NCBI GenBank assembly: GCA_028710155.1
Contig: JAQUSR010000006.1
Location: 1-35,621 of the forward strand
DNA length: 35,621 nt
Reading direction: 5' to 3'
Source of the DNA: Bacteroidales bacterium
GTDB lineage: Bacteria > Bacteroidota > Bacteroidia > Bacteroidales > WRLA01
Position numbers and translations under genes: made by a program. How positions within the stretch are numbered: position 1 is the first letter of the stretch; each line of letters begins with the position of its first letter. The notes under the pieces are model-generated. The model worked only from the letters and a program-made list of their open reading frames with translations, did no database searches and was not told the DNA's origin. This document shows, in pieces, positions 9,490 through 22,023 of the stretch.

Positions 9490-10371
9490 ATGTCAAACAC
9501 ATCTTCTCAAAAACCAACCTTAATTCTGCCTTTCAAGAACTATGTGTTTATGATTGTCGGATTGGTGATTTTCACCTTTGGCTATTCTGCCTTTATGCTG
9601 CCCAACAAACTAACAGGCGGCGGTGTTGCAGGTATCGCCTCTGTCTTGTATTTTGGAACCGGTCTTTCTGTCGGACTTTCTAATTTTATCTTGAACGGAA
9701 TATTGGTGCTTATTTCGTTGAAAACATTGGGCAAACGTTTTGCGGTGAATACTGTTTTTTGTACCGCCATCAGCTCGGTGCTGTTTTATGTTTTTCAAGA
9801 TATTTTCACGGCTCCGTTAGTGGTTAACGATTTGTTTCTCAATTCTATTCTTGGAGCAGCCATTTCAGCTATCGGTGTTGGAATTACTATCTCTTATGGG
9901 GGAAATACCGGCGGCACCGACATCATTATTTTGATGATTTTGAAATACAAAAACATTCCTTACGGACGCATCTCCATGTATATCAATGTGGCTATTATCG
10001 CCTCTTCTTATTTGGTGGTTCATGATATTCAAACGTTGATTTACTGTTATGTTTATATGTTTGCCTATTCGTATGTGTCGGATATGGTGATGGATGGCTA
10101 TCGAAAAACCTATCAAATTATGATTTTTTCTAACAAAAGTGAAGCTATTGCCGCGCGCATATCCGGAGAGGTAAAACGGGGTATCACCATTTTAAAAGCA
10201 GCCGGTTGGTATTCAAAACAAGACAAAGATGTTTTATTGGTTTTGGCACATCGAACAGATAAACAAGATATTATGCAAATCATCAAACAAGAGGATCCGG
10301 ATGCATTTATCTCTATCGCCAACGTTCAAGCTGTTTTTGGTGTCAATTTTGATGAACTGAAAAAAATTTAA
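9490..10371 (+). CDS. YitT family membrane protein (DUF161 + DUF2179)
   Basis: Multi-TM with LPNKLTGGGVAGIASVLYF and YGGNTGGTDIIILM; C-terminal DUF2179-like IMQIIKQEDPDAFISIANVQAVFG. Confidence 0.88.
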   Translation: MSNTSSQKPTLILPFKNYVFMIVGLVIFTFGYSAFMLPNKLTGGGVAGIASVLYFGTGLSVGLSNFILNGILVLISLKTLGKRFAVNTVFCTAISSVLFYVFQDIFTAPLVVNDLFLNSILGAAISAIGVGITISYGGNTGGTDIIILMILKYKNIPYGRISMYINVAIIASSYLVVHDIQTLIYCYVYMFAYSYVSDMVMDGYRKTYQIMIFSNKSEAIAARISGEVKRGITILKAAGWYSKQDKDVLLVLAHRTDKQDIMQIIKQEDPDAFISIANVQAVFGVNFDELKKI

Positions 10372-10401
10372 AATTGCCGATTGTTGACAACGACTTCTTT
10401 T

Positions 10402-10434
10402 TGTAGATATGAATACCAAGTATTGATGTCTACA
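10402..10434. repeat. Near-perfect inverted repeat (15-bp arms, CAA loop)
   Basis: TGTAGATATGAATAC-CAA-GTATTGATGTCTACA; 13 of 15 pairs Watson-Crick plus one G-T, with one G-G mismatch. Confidence 0.7.
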
Positions 10435-10679
10435 ATAGTCTTTATGAAAATACGTTTCTTTGCTATATGATTTTAAAAGGAATAAAACCAAAGATTTGGC
10501 TTTATGAATAACTCAAAAAAATCATTGTATAATTACTATGTTTTTAACTATTTGGTAAGACAAAATAATTACTTAACGAAATCCATCTTTTTTCGATCTA
10601 ACATTGGCTTCTTGGAAATAATGATTTCAAATTACAGTATTTTGTCTATCATTAAAATTTTTCATCAATCAATACTGAT

Positions 10680-12230
10680 ATGCTTTCGTTTCAACCTATT
10701 TCCATCGAAGATAGAAGCATTTTTATAAAATATTTCTCTCTGCGTCAAACACAAAACTGCGATTACAACTTTTCCAATATTTTTTCGTGGCGGGATTTTT
10801 ATCAAACAGAATGGTGTCTTTCAGACGGATTTTTATTGATTCGGTTTCAAATCAACGGCAAAAAAAACACGGGTTACATGGAACCTTTGGGCAACGGCAA
10901 TTTATCTGCCATTTTGCGGCAATTGCAAGAAGACGCCCACCAACACCAACAGCCGTTGCGGTTTTTTACTTTATCCGAGCAGTTTGTTAAAAAATTGGAA
11001 ACCACCGATTTTTACCGAAAAATGTATCTCTATTCCAATCGAAATTTCTTCGATTATCTTTATTCTACGCACGATTTAGCTACTTTGAGGGGAAAGAAAC
11101 TGCAAGCCAAACGCAATCACATACATCAATTTCAACATGCCTATCCGGATTATCGCTGGGAATCGTTGCGACCGTCGTTGTTGGACGATGCTTTACAAAT
11201 ATTGCTGCAATGGGAAAATACTGAAGCGCCAACGCCACAAATTATGAGCGAAAAGGCAATGATTATCACTGCTTTACAACATTTTGAAACCTTGCAATTG
11301 CGTGGTGGTATTTTATATGTTGAACAACAACCGGTAGCGTTTACGTTTGGGTCTGAATTACGGAACGATACCTTTTGTTGTCATGTTGAAAAAGCGGATG
11401 TGCGTTACGAAGGAGCATTTGCTATGATCAACTATTTATTTGCCAATGATTTATATTCACGATATGCTTTCATTAATCGGGAAGAAGATTTAGGATTGGA
11501 AAATTTGAGAAAAGCTAAGCAATCGTATCATCCGGTAATGATGGAAGAAAAAATGGAAGCTATCGAAATCAACAGTATTGATTATCAAATCATGTCGTTA
11601 TGGAAAAGTTGTTTTGATGATGAAGATTGCTACATTGCTGCCTATTTGCACAACTATTTTAATCGACAACACGCGATACTTTTGCACCACGAAAAGTCAT
11701 TGATAGGAATGTTTCATCCGCATATTTTCAATACGGTGTTAGGGCGTGTGGGCTATCTGTTTGCCTTGGCGGTACAGCCCGACCAACAACACCGCGGCTT
11801 GGGTTCACAAATCATTCAACAAGCATTATTACAACAATCCGAATCATTGTTTTTGACTACATTGATCACCTATTCAGAGTCGTTGGTTTCTTATTATCAG
11901 CGTTTTGGATTTGCCGACATACACCAAAACACTTGCCGAATGAAAACGGCTGATGGTTTTGATTTTGGTATTGATGATGCCGAAAACATTCATTTTTTAT
12001 ATCGAATTGTTTCGGTGCAAAAATATTTACAAATCTATGCCGCGCATCATCCCGATTGTTCTGAACAACATTGCGTTCACGATGAAGTTATTGAAAGTAA
12101 CAACGGATCGTTTATCATGAATAACGGAAAAGTTACTTTTTCTAAGGAGGTATCATCTAGTGCTTTGAATATGGAACAAATATTTTTATTATTTCCGTTG
12201 ACGGTGAACGAAATGGTTTTTTTGGAATAA
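10680..12230 (+). CDS. DUF2156 (phosphatidylglycerol lysyltransferase-like) domain fused to a C-terminal GNAT N-acetyltransferase
   Basis: N-terminal half: NFSNIFSWRDFYQTEW, LRGKKLQAKRNHIHQF, YEGAFAMINYLFANDL, INREEDLGLENLRKAKQSYHPVMMEEKMEA (DUF2156). C-terminal half: GYLFALAVQPDQQHRGLGSQIIQQAL...YYQRFGF (GNAT acetyl-CoA motif). Confidence 0.85.
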   Translation: MLSFQPISIEDRSIFIKYFSLRQTQNCDYNFSNIFSWRDFYQTEWCLSDGFLLIRFQINGKKNTGYMEPLGNGNLSAILRQLQEDAHQHQQPLRFFTLSEQFVKKLETTDFYRKMYLYSNRNFFDYLYSTHDLATLRGKKLQAKRNHIHQFQHAYPDYRWESLRPSLLDDALQILLQWENTEAPTPQIMSEKAMIITALQHFETLQLRGGILYVEQQPVAFTFGSELRNDTFCCHVEKADVRYEGAFAMINYLFANDLYSRYAFINREEDLGLENLRKAKQSYHPVMMEEKMEAIEINSIDYQIMSLWKSCFDDEDCYIAAYLHNYFNRQHAILLHHEKSLIGMFHPHIFNTVLGRVGYLFALAVQPDQQHRGLGSQIIQQALLQQSESLFLTTLITYSESLVSYYQRFGFADIHQNTCRMKTADGFDFGIDDAENIHFLYRIVSVQKYLQIYAAHHPDCSEQHCVHDEVIESNNGSFIMNNGKVTFSKEVSSSALNMEQIFLLFPLTVNEMVFLE

Positions 12231-12234
12231 AAAA

Positions 12235-12258
12235 TATCCCGATAAATTTATCGGGATA
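12235..12258. terminator. Perfect 24-bp palindrome between convergent genes, probable bidirectional terminator
   Basis: TATCCCGATAAATTTATCGGGATA with A-rich/T-rich flanks, between the DUF2156-GNAT gene (+) and pgk (-). Confidence 0.65.
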
Positions 12259-12275
12259 TAGTATTTTTACATCAA

Positions 12276-12296
12276 CGTTAGTAAACAATGCTAACG
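12276..12296. repeat. Hairpin CGTTAG-N9-CTAACG between convergent genes
   Basis: 6-bp perfect stem in the same convergent intergenic region as the 24-bp palindrome; possible second terminator. Confidence 0.45.
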
Positions 12297-12300
12297 GCTT

Positions 12301-13560
12301 TTATTTTTCGATAGCTGCTACGCCCGGAAGTTCTTTTCCTTCAATGAATTCCAACATGGCACCACCACCGGTCGAAATGTAGCTTACTTGATCTTTCATA
12401 TTGTATTTGTTGATGGCTGCAATGCTGTCGCCGCCGCCGATGAGTGAGAAAGCTCCTTTTTGAGTTGCCCGTGCAATGGCTTCTGCCACTTTTTTAGTAC
12501 CGTTTTCAAAACTGCTCATTTCAAAAACGCCCATCGGTCCGTTCCATAAAATCAGTTTGGAACTTTCAATGACTGTCGAAAACGATTGAATAGTTTGTTC
12601 GCTGATATCCAAACCCATCCATCCGTCCGGAATAGTGTCGGCTGCGGCTGTTTTTTGATGGGCTTCGTTATCAAATTTATCGGCAATGACCACATCTGTC
12701 GGAAGGTAAATTTTCACCCCTTTGTCAGCAGCTTTTTTCAACGTTTCTTTGGCGAGGTCGATAAAATCGTCTTCTACCAACGAATTGCCCACGTTGCCAC
12801 CCATGGCTTTGATGAAAGTGAACATCATGCCGCCGCCAATAATCATATTATCGACTTTATTTAACAGATTTTCAACAATTTGAATTTTGCTCGATACCTT
12901 TGCGCCTCCGATGATAGCGGTGAAAGGATGATCGTTTCCGGTAAGCACTTTTCCAATGTTTTTCACTTCGTTTGCCATAATGTAACCAAACATCTTGTGT
13001 TGAGCATCAAAGCAATCGGCGATGAGTGCGGTGGAAGCGTGAGCGCGGTGTGCCGTTCCGAAAGCATCGTTGACATACACATCGGCATAGCTTGCCAACC
13101 GTTTGGTAAACGATTTTTGTTGCTCTTTCAACGCTTTTTTAGCAACTGCTTTTTCTTCGTCGGTGGCGTCGTCGCCCAAACGTGGTTTGCCCTCTTCTTC
13201 GGCATAGAAACGAAGGTTTTCGAGCAATAGAATTTCACCGGCTTTCAACGCTTTGGCTTGGTTTTCGGCATCTTCGCTCATGCAGTCGTCTGCAAATTTT
13301 ATGGTTTGTCCGAAAATTTGGTTCAGATACGGCAACAAAGGTTTCAATGAATATTTGGGATCCGGATTTTTCTTGGGACGACCCAAATGCGACATCAAAA
13401 CAACGCTTCCGCCATCGTTTAAAATCTTTTTAATGGTGGGAACGGCTGCATCGATACGTGTGGTATCAGTAATTTTTTGATTTTCATCCAATGGTACATT
13501 AAAATCAACGCGGATGATGGCTCGTTTGCCATTGAAATTGAATCCGTCTATGGTCTTCAT
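12301..13560 (-). CDS. pgk: Phosphoglycerate kinase
   Basis: [77 protein letters not shown]. The track ORF is over-extended by 25 codons; ATG at 13560 ([21 protein letters not shown]). Confidence 0.96.
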   Translation of the reverse strand: MKTIDGFNFNGKRAIIRVDFNVPLDENQKITDTTRIDAAVPTIKKILNDGGSVVLMSHLGRPKKNPDPKYSLKPLLPYLNQIFGQTIKFADDCMSEDAENQAKALKAGEILLLENLRFYAEEEGKPRLGDDATDEEKAVAKKALKEQQKSFTKRLASYADVYVNDAFGTAHRAHASTALIADCFDAQHKMFGYIMANEVKNIGKVLTGNDHPFTAIIGGAKVSSKIQIVENLLNKVDNMIIGGGMMFTFIKAMGGNVGNSLVEDDFIDLAKETLKKAADKGVKIYLPTDVVIADKFDNEAHQKTAAADTIPDGWMGLDISEQTIQSFSTVIESSKLILWNGPMGVFEMSSFENGTKKVAEAIARATQKGAFSLIGGGDSIAAINKYNMKDQVSYISTGGGAMLEFIEGKELPGVAAIEK

Positions 13561-13583
13561 ATTGTTGTGAATTAAATGATTTT

Positions 13584-16500
13584 TTAAGATTTTCCGCAGC
13601 AATGTTTGTATTTTTTGCCGCTTCCGCACGGACAAGGATCGTTTCTTCCAACGGTTTTTTCGACATGCACAGGCGTTGCCTGACGCTGTCCTTGTTGGGT
13701 ATCGCTGTGAGCTTGCGAAAGCATATCTTTTCGCTCGGCTTTTGTTTGTGCTTTATTCATCTGACGCATTCTTGCTTCTTGAATTTCTTGGTCGTCTCGT
13801 TGAGGCAACTCGCAACGAAGCAAAAATGTAGCAATCTCTTTATTAACGGTTTGCACCATCTTACGGAACAATTCAAACGATTCAAACTTATAAATCAACA
13901 ACGGGTCTTTTTGTTCGTAAGTGGCATTTTGAACCGATTGTTTCAAATCGTCCATCTCGCGTAAATGCTCTTTCCACGCATTATCGATAACGGCTAACGA
14001 AACACCTTTTTCAACAACAATCGGCACCTCCATCTTATTTTCGGCTGTTTTGGCAAGGTTGGCAATAATCGGATAACGTCTTTTGCCGTCTTCCAACGGT
14101 ATCAAAATGTTTTCGTATTGTTTTTGTGTTTCAAAAACATTTTTCACAACGGGATAAACAGTATCGGCAGTCTTCACACGTTTTTCTAAATAACGGTTAT
14201 AGACGGTTTCAAACAACTTTTCAGCTAAAGATTCTATTTTTCCGTCACGAAATTCATCTTCGGTAAACGGACTCGGCATTGCCATCACGCGATACAATTC
14301 CACTTCAAAAGCATCGTAGTCGCCGGATTTTTGATTGTCTTCTACAATGTTTTCGCACACGTCGTAAATCATGTTTTGAATATCCAATCCCAAACGTTCG
14401 CCAAACAATGCGTGCTGACGGCGTTTGTAAATTACATCGCGTTGCGAGTTCATCACATCATCGTATTCCAACAAACGTTTACGAATACCGAAGTTGTTCT
14501 CTTCCACCTTCTTCTGGGCGCGTTCAATCGATTTGGTAATCATCGAATGTTGAATCACTTCACCATCTTTCAGTCCCATTTTATCCATGATGCCTGCAAT
14601 ACGTCCCGAGCCGAACATACGCATCAAATCGTCTTCCAACGAAACAAAGAATTGCGAACTTCCCGGATCGCCCTGACGTCCGGCACGTCCACGCAACTGC
14701 CTATCCACACGACGCGAATCGTGTCGCTCAGTTCCCAAAATGGCCAAACCGCCTGCCTCTTTCACACCGAGACCCAATTTGATATCGGTTCCACGACCTG
14801 CCATATTGGTAGCAATCGTAATCACTCCCGGCTGACCGGCTTCAGCTACGATTTCGGCTTCTTTTTGGTGTAACTTTGCGTTTAATACATTATGTTTTAA
14901 TCCTTTACGTGTCAACATTCGGCTCAACAACTCGGAAGTTTCAACGGAAGTAGTACCCACCAAAACCGGTCGTTTTTGTTGAATCAACGATTCAATTTCA
15001 GCAATCACGGCGTTGAATTTTTCGCGAGCGGTTTTATACACCAAATCTTCCATATCTTTCCGTATCACAGGACGATTCGTAGGAATGACCACCACATCCA
15101 ATTTGTAGATATCCCAAAATTCGCCGGCTTCCGTTTCGGCGGTTCCGGTCATACCTGCCAACTTGTTGTACATCCTGAAATAGTTTTGCAACGTAATGGT
15201 GGCGTAGGTTTGCGTGGCGGCTTCCACTTTCACATTCTCTTTGGCTTCCAACGCTTGGTGCAAACCATCAGAATAGCGGCGGCCTTCCATAATACGACCG
15301 GTTTGTTCATCCACAATTTTAATTTTATTGTCGATGATGACATACTCGACATCGCGTTCAAACATCGTATAGGCTTTCAGCAACTGATTGACACTGTGCA
15401 AACGTTCCGATTTAATAGCAAAATCGTCCATCAACTCGGTTTTTTTCTGAATCTTTTCAGTTTCGGTGATGGCTTCTTTTTCAATATCGGCGATTCTGGC
15501 ACCCACATCCGGAATTTGATAAAAGTTGGGGTCGCCCTGCAACTCGTTGACGAAGGCGATACCTTTGTCGGTTAAATCGATGGTGTTTTGTTTCTCTTCG
15601 ATCACAAAATACAATTCTTGATCAATAAGATACATATTTTGTTGTTGATTTTGCAGATAGTAGTTTTCGGTTTCCTGCATCAACGATTTGATACCTTGTT
15701 CGCTCAAAAATTTGATCAACGCTTTGTTTTTAGGCAAACCGCGATAGGCTCTGAACAACAATTCTGCACCGCGTTTTTGGTCTTCTTTGCTGACGTTGCC
15801 GTCTTTAAGAATTTGTTTCGATTCGGCTAAGATTTTTGTAACCAACGTTTTTTGAGTGTTATACAACGTCTCCACCAAAGGTTTGAAGGCATCAAACTCT
15901 TGCTCATCGCCTTTGGCTGTGGGACCGGAGATGATCAATGGTGTTCGGGCATCGTCAATCAAAACAGAGTCCACCTCATCCACGATGGCGTAGTTGAGCG
16001 GACGTTGAACCATTTCGTCGGGGTCGCTGGTCATGTTATCACGCAAATAGTCGAAACCAAATTCATTGTTAGTTCCGTAGGTGATATCTGCCAAATAAGC
16101 GTTTCGCCGTTCGGCACTGTTGGGTTTGTGTTTATCGATGCAGTCGGTTTTCAAACCGTGAAATTGATATAACATACCCATCCATTCCGAGTCACGTTTT
16201 GCCAAATAATCGTTGACGGTTACTACGTGAACACCTTTCCCCGGCAGTGCATTCAGATAGACCGACAAAGTGGCTACCAACGTTTTACCTTCACCGGTTG
16301 CCATTTCGGCGATGTTGCCTTTGTGACCTTTCAAGCCCGAAGTAGTGGCACCGTGCAGCACTACGCCGCCCATTAACTGCACATCGTAGTGAACCATATT
16401 CCACAAAATGCGCGATCCGCCGGCAATCCATGAGTTGTGATACAAGGCTTTATCGCCATTGATGACTACATCTTCGCAATGAGCCGCTAACGATTTGTCC

Positions 16501-16898
16501 ATCTCGGTTGCTGTAACTTCCGTCCATTCGTTTTCGGTAAAACGACGAGCGGTTTCTTTCATCACAGCAAAGGCTTCGGGCAAAATTCCGAGCAAAACTT
16601 CTTGCGTTTTATCGTAACTATCTTTTTCGAGTTTATCAATTTTATGCCAGATTTTTTCGCGATCTAAGGCTTCATCATAATTACTCAACGATGCTTTTAG
16701 TGTAGCAATTTCCTCCTCTTCGGCAGCGATGCCGTCAGCAATTTTTTGTTTAAATTCTAATGTTTTTGCTCGCAATGCATCATTGGATAATGCTTTAATA
16801 GCGGGATATACAGCAGTGATTTTTTCGACATAAGGTTGAAGCGCCTTTACGTCTCGGTCTGATTTTGTGCCAAATAGCGACTTAAAAAAATTAGCCAT
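13584..16898 (-). CDS. secA: Preprotein translocase ATPase SecA with C-terminal SEC-C zinc-binding motif
   Basis: [87 protein letters not shown]-terminal [22 protein letters not shown]. Confidence 0.97.
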   Translation of the reverse strand: MANFFKSLFGTKSDRDVKALQPYVEKITAVYPAIKALSNDALRAKTLEFKQKIADGIAAEEEEIATLKASLSNYDEALDREKIWHKIDKLEKDSYDKTQEVLLGILPEAFAVMKETARRFTENEWTEVTATEMDKSLAAHCEDVVINGDKALYHNSWIAGGSRILWNMVHYDVQLMGGVVLHGATTSGLKGHKGNIAEMATGEGKTLVATLSVYLNALPGKGVHVVTVNDYLAKRDSEWMGMLYQFHGLKTDCIDKHKPNSAERRNAYLADITYGTNNEFGFDYLRDNMTSDPDEMVQRPLNYAIVDEVDSVLIDDARTPLIISGPTAKGDEQEFDAFKPLVETLYNTQKTLVTKILAESKQILKDGNVSKEDQKRGAELLFRAYRGLPKNKALIKFLSEQGIKSLMQETENYYLQNQQQNMYLIDQELYFVIEEKQNTIDLTDKGIAFVNELQGDPNFYQIPDVGARIADIEKEAITETEKIQKKTELMDDFAIKSERLHSVNQLLKAYTMFERDVEYVIIDNKIKIVDEQTGRIMEGRRYSDGLHQALEAKENVKVEAATQTYATITLQNYFRMYNKLAGMTGTAETEAGEFWDIYKLDVVVIPTNRPVIRKDMEDLVYKTAREKFNAVIAEIESLIQQKRPVLVGTTSVETSELLSRMLTRKGLKHNVLNAKLHQKEAEIVAEAGQPGVITIATNMAGRGTDIKLGLGVKEAGGLAILGTERHDSRRVDRQLRGRAGRQGDPGSSQFFVSLEDDLMRMFGSGRIAGIMDKMGLKDGEVIQHSMITKSIERAQKKVEENNFGIRKRLLEYDDVMNSQRDVIYKRRQHALFGERLGLDIQNMIYDVCENIVEDNQKSGDYDAFEVELYRVMAMPSPFTEDEFRDGKIESLAEKLFETVYNRYLEKRVKTADTVYPVVKNVFETQKQYENILIPLEDGKRRYPIIANLAKTAENKMEVPIVVEKGVSLAVIDNAWKEHLREMDDLKQSVQNATYEQKDPLLIYKFESFELFRKMVQTVNKEIATFLLRCELPQRDDQEIQEARMRQMNKAQTKAERKDMLSQAHSDTQQGQRQATPVHVEKTVGRNDPCPCGSGKKYKHCCGKS

Positions 16899-16931
16899 TT
16901 TGTTCGATTTTTCTTTTTTGAATTAGGGTTG

Positions 16932-16939
16932 CAAAGATA
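16932..16939 (-). promoter_or_regulatory. Putative -7 element of secA (TATCTTTG on minus strand)
   Basis: CAAAGATA on the plus strand, about 34 bp upstream of the secA start. Confidence 0.5.
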
Positions 16940-17091
16940 CAATAAATCCGAGTAGATAATATTCTGATGTTTTATTTCAGCATCAAATATTTATAAAAAT
17001 TTGCGGGTAGGGTTTATCAAATATCAAGCCGTTTTTTTTGAATACAGAATCATCACACCCTCTTGCTTATCCGTTGATTGTTTTTCACGCA

Positions 17092-17125
17092 ACCGCTTTT
17101 TTTGTAATGCATCATTTTAAGCGGT
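17092..17125. repeat. Inverted repeat in the secA-pyrG divergent intergenic region
   Basis: ACCGCTT...AAGCGGT with a 20-nt AT-rich loop, followed by cggttttttc. Confidence 0.4.
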
Positions 17126-17242
17126 AAAATCGGTTTTTTCTTTCAAAAACCAAATTTAATTTCATATAGTAATAATGTAATTTGCTGTATAATAAATATT
17201 TATAAAGTTAAACAACCTGTTTTAAACCAAGCGTAAAAGAAT

Positions 17243-18883
<1,641 letters not shown>

Positions 18884-18953
18884 TATTTTTCTCACGACAC
18901 ATTAATTTTCAGTTGATGGAGTCGTTTAAAAACGCTATCAAATTATCAAAATC

Positions 18954-19727
18954 ATGAAACATCTGTTCTCTTTAAAGCTATTTATTGCATCTGTTTTACT
19001 ATTATCAACACTTTTTGTCTCTGCTCAAAAAGACAAAAAAAGTCGCGTTTCCATTGCCATTGGTCCGGCAATTCCTATGGGCGATATAAAAAACAATCAT
19101 TTAGACAGCTCAATATTAATGAATGGATTTGCAAAAACCGGTTTTCACTTCAACGTGGCTTATACGTACAATTTTGCCAATAATTTCGGCATCACGGCTG
19201 CCTTTTTCGGCAATGTCAATCCGGTGAATATGGATCAATATCGGTCGGAATATCAAAGATATGTCAAAGATAATTATCCAATATTCGATAATGATGATAT
19301 TACTTTTACCAACGACAATGATAAAGGCAGTTGGACCACCGGCGGTTTACTTATCGGGCCCAACATCAATTTCTATTTGGTACGTCATTTTTATTTAGAA
19401 ATAAGAGGGTTAATCGGGCTTGGCTTGGGCTATTCTCCGGAAGTTCACAACACATTGATGTTCCAAGATTTAACGTACAGTTATCAACAACAATCCGCCC
19501 ACACCGAATCGTTTGCATGGAATGTGGGTGCCGGATTTAATTATCGGTTCGACCGCTTATTTATTCGGCTTAATGTTGATTATTTGAGTAATAATTTGAA
19601 ATTTACGAATTTAAATATAAAATATCCCGTTTTTGACACAGAACAAACCACGGAAAATATACCTACTCAAATGGAAATCATTAATCAACAATTGCAGATT
19701 TCTGCCGGTGTCGGTATTTGTTTCTAA
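18954..19727 (+). CDS. Outer-membrane beta-barrel protein
   Basis: Signal peptide ending LFVSAQ; alternating aromatic/hydrophobic strands, GAGFNYRFDRLFIRLNVDYLSNN, terminal ISAGVGICF. Confidence 0.65.
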   Translation: MKHLFSLKLFIASVLLLSTLFVSAQKDKKSRVSIAIGPAIPMGDIKNNHLDSSILMNGFAKTGFHFNVAYTYNFANNFGITAAFFGNVNPVNMDQYRSEYQRYVKDNYPIFDNDDITFTNDNDKGSWTTGGLLIGPNINFYLVRHFYLEIRGLIGLGLGYSPEVHNTLMFQDLTYSYQQQSAHTESFAWNVGAGFNYRFDRLFIRLNVDYLSNNLKFTNLNIKYPVFDTEQTTENIPTQMEIINQQLQISAGVGICF

Positions 19728-19738
19728 AAGTCAGTAGT

Positions 19739-20335
19739 ATGAAACCCGTTTCCAATACTTTTTTTTGTCGGGCAGATGTAGTTGCTATTGCTCGTGAAAT
19801 GATTGGTATGGAAATATTTACAAACATTAATCAACAAAAAGTCGGTGGCATTATTACCGAAACGGAAGCCTATTCCGGCGAAACCGACCACGCTTCACAT
19901 GCCTTTGGCGGACGGCGAACACCTCGAACCGAAATCATGTATCATCAAGGGGGAACATTGTATGTTTATTTATGCTATGGAATTCATTCTCTGTTGAATA
20001 TTGTTACTAACAATATGGGTATTCCGCATGCCGTTTTAATTCGTGGCATCGAACCCGTTTGCGGAGAATTGTTGATGCTACAACGGTTGAAAAAAGAAAA
20101 ACGGACCAATAAAACGTTTTACGGACCCGGAAATGTCGCCAAAGCATTAGGGATTCATTATTCACAATCGGGTATGTTGTTAGAAAAAAACAATTCTGAT
20201 TTTTCCGTTTGGATAGAGCCAAGAAAAAATCAAATTGACGACGACGATATTGTTGCAGCACCACGCATCGGAGTCGATTATGCAGGAGAAGATGCGATGT
20301 TGCCATGGAGATTTACCCGAAAAACTTCTTTATAA
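19739..20335 (+). CDS. mpg: DNA-3-methyladenine glycosylase (Aag/MPG family)
   Basis: GGIITETEAYSGETDHASHAFGGRRTPRTEIMYHQGGTLYVYLCYGIHSLLNIVTNNMGIPHAVLIRGIEP. Start trimmed to the ATG at 19739. Confidence 0.93.
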   Translation: MKPVSNTFFCRADVVAIAREMIGMEIFTNINQQKVGGIITETEAYSGETDHASHAFGGRRTPRTEIMYHQGGTLYVYLCYGIHSLLNIVTNNMGIPHAVLIRGIEPVCGELLMLQRLKKEKRTNKTFYGPGNVAKALGIHYSQSGMLLEKNNSDFSVWIEPRKNQIDDDDIVAAPRIGVDYAGEDAMLPWRFTRKTSL

Positions 20336-20370
20336 CTTTATATAAAACCTTTTCATAATAATTTAAACCT

Positions 20371-21198
20371 ATGAATAACGAACAATATCTTCAACAAGTA
20401 AAAGAATCAGCCACATGGATTCGCAACAAAATCGGCGGCGAAGTAACAACAGCCATCATTTTGGGCAGTGGCTTGGGTGATTTGGCGTATGACATTGACC
20501 CTATTTGCGATATTCCTTATCAAGAAATACCAAATTTCCCGAAAAGCACAGCTCCCGGTCATCACGGACATTTGATTTACGGCACCTTGGGCAAAAAACC
20601 GGTGCTGGCAATGCAAGGGCGTTTTCACTTTTACGAAGGTTACGAAATGTGTCAAGTGGTTTTTCCCGTTCGTGTTTTCAAATATTTGGGAATTACTCAT
20701 TTAATCGTTTCCAACGCCGCCGGTGGAATCAACACCGACTATCGCATTGGCGATTTGATGATCATAAAAGACCATATCAACTTGATGCCCAATCCGTTGT
20801 TGGGAAAAAATATCGAAGAGTTGGGTGAGCGGTTTACCGATATGACTCGCGCTTACGACCGATCAATGATTCAAATGGCGGATAAAATTGCGCAACAACT
20901 GAACATTCCGTTACAACACGGCGTGTATGTGGGTAGCACCGGTCCAACTTTTGAAACTCCGGCAGAATATAACTATTTTCGCACCATCGGTGGTGATGCC
21001 TGCGGAATGTCGACTGTTCCTGAAGTGATTGCAGCGCGCCATTGCGGAATCAATGTTTTTGGAATGTCGGTCATTACCAACGAAGGTTTCAACTTTGCCG
21101 ACGATTTTAAAAACGACGGGCAAGATGTTATTGTAGTAGCCAAAGAAGCCGGAAAAAAGATGATTCGCATTGTGAAAGCGATGATTGAAACGATGTAA
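20371..21198 (+). CDS. Purine-nucleoside phosphorylase
   Basis: [97 protein letters not shown]. Confidence 0.94.
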   Translation: MNNEQYLQQVKESATWIRNKIGGEVTTAIILGSGLGDLAYDIDPICDIPYQEIPNFPKSTAPGHHGHLIYGTLGKKPVLAMQGRFHFYEGYEMCQVVFPVRVFKYLGITHLIVSNAAGGINTDYRIGDLMIIKDHINLMPNPLLGKNIEELGERFTDMTRAYDRSMIQMADKIAQQLNIPLQHGVYVGSTGPTFETPAEYNYFRTIGGDACGMSTVPEVIAARHCGINVFGMSVITNEGFNFADDFKNDGQDVIVVAKEAGKKMIRIVKAMIETM

Positions 21199-21229
21199 TT
21201 TACATCATCCTATAATAATTTTTATAAAC

Positions 21230-22012
21230 ATGAAATCCATTTCTAACGCCGTTTTGATTGGAGCCGGAAATGTAGCTTGGAATTTAGGCATTGCTTTGCA
21301 GAAAGTCGGTATCCGCTTTGTAGGCGTGTGCAACCGCTCCAAAGATCATGGAGAGCCATTGGCACAACAACTGCAAGCACCGTTTTTTGAAGATATTCGT
21401 CAAGTGCCTGCCAATGCTGATATTTACTTATTGGCTTTGTCTGATTCGGCAATTGAAAGTGTTTCAGAACAACTTCCTGAAAATGAAGGTATTGTTGTTC
21501 ATCATTCCGGTTCAATGTCGATAGATTCGTTGGCCAAAAAACACAAAAGGCACGGCGTGTTCTACTGTTTGCAGACCTTTAAAAAAGAGGCGCCCATCGA
21601 TTTTTCTCAGTTGCCGATCATGTTGCAAGCCACATCGGACAGCGATTTGGAATTATTGAAAAATTTAGCCTTGCAACTTTCGCCTAATGTTCGAGAAACC
21701 TCCGATTTGGAACGTTCCAACCTACATGTGGCAGCCGTTTTTGCTTGCAATTTTTCCAACTATCTGTATGCTGTTGCTTATCAATTTGCAAAAGACAACA
21801 ATATGGATTTCAATTTGTTAGTTCCATTAATTCAAAAAACGGCGATGCAAATTTCGGGCGATAGCGATCCGTTTCTCAAACAAACAGGACCTGCTGCTCG
21901 TTGCGATATGGCAGTAATTGAAAAACACCTTGGCATGCTACAAAATGATCCGAAAAAACAGGCGTTGTATCGGTATTTAACTGAATGTATTTTAAATCAT
22001 TACAAAAATTAG
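21230..22012 (+). CDS. Rossmann-like / DUF2520 domain protein
   Basis: AVLIGAGNVAWNLGIALQKVGIRFVGVCNRS (dinucleotide-binding fold), VVHHSGSMSIDSL, FYCLQTFKKEAPIDF, C-terminal DUF2520-type helices. ATG at 21230 preferred. Confidence 0.85.
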   Translation: MKSISNAVLIGAGNVAWNLGIALQKVGIRFVGVCNRSKDHGEPLAQQLQAPFFEDIRQVPANADIYLLALSDSAIESVSEQLPENEGIVVHHSGSMSIDSLAKKHKRHGVFYCLQTFKKEAPIDFSQLPIMLQATSDSDLELLKNLALQLSPNVRETSDLERSNLHVAAVFACNFSNYLYAVAYQFAKDNNMDFNLLVPLIQKTAMQISGDSDPFLKQTGPAARCDMAVIEKHLGMLQNDPKKQALYRYLTECILNHYKN

Positions 22013-22023
22013 ATCTTAATTTT

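Noticed and set aside
10504-10728. 74-aa ORF MNNSKKSLYNYYVFNYLV...
   Set aside because: AT-rich, low-complexity translation overlapping the start of the DUF2156-GNAT gene; no ribosome-binding or homology evidence from sequence alone.
13561-13635. Apparent overlap of pgk with the 3' end of secA
   Set aside because: The 25-codon extension is an ORF-caller artefact; the conserved pgk start is the ATG at 13560, leaving a short intergenic gap.
14331-15575. Long plus-strand ORFs antisense to secA (180 and 199 aa)
   Set aside because: Shadow ORFs opposite a highly conserved gene; composition rich in F, H and I, with no recognisable domain.
20505-20828. 107-aa plus-strand ORF within the purine nucleoside phosphorylase gene
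   Set aside because: Alternative frame of a clearly coding gene, with no family resemblance.
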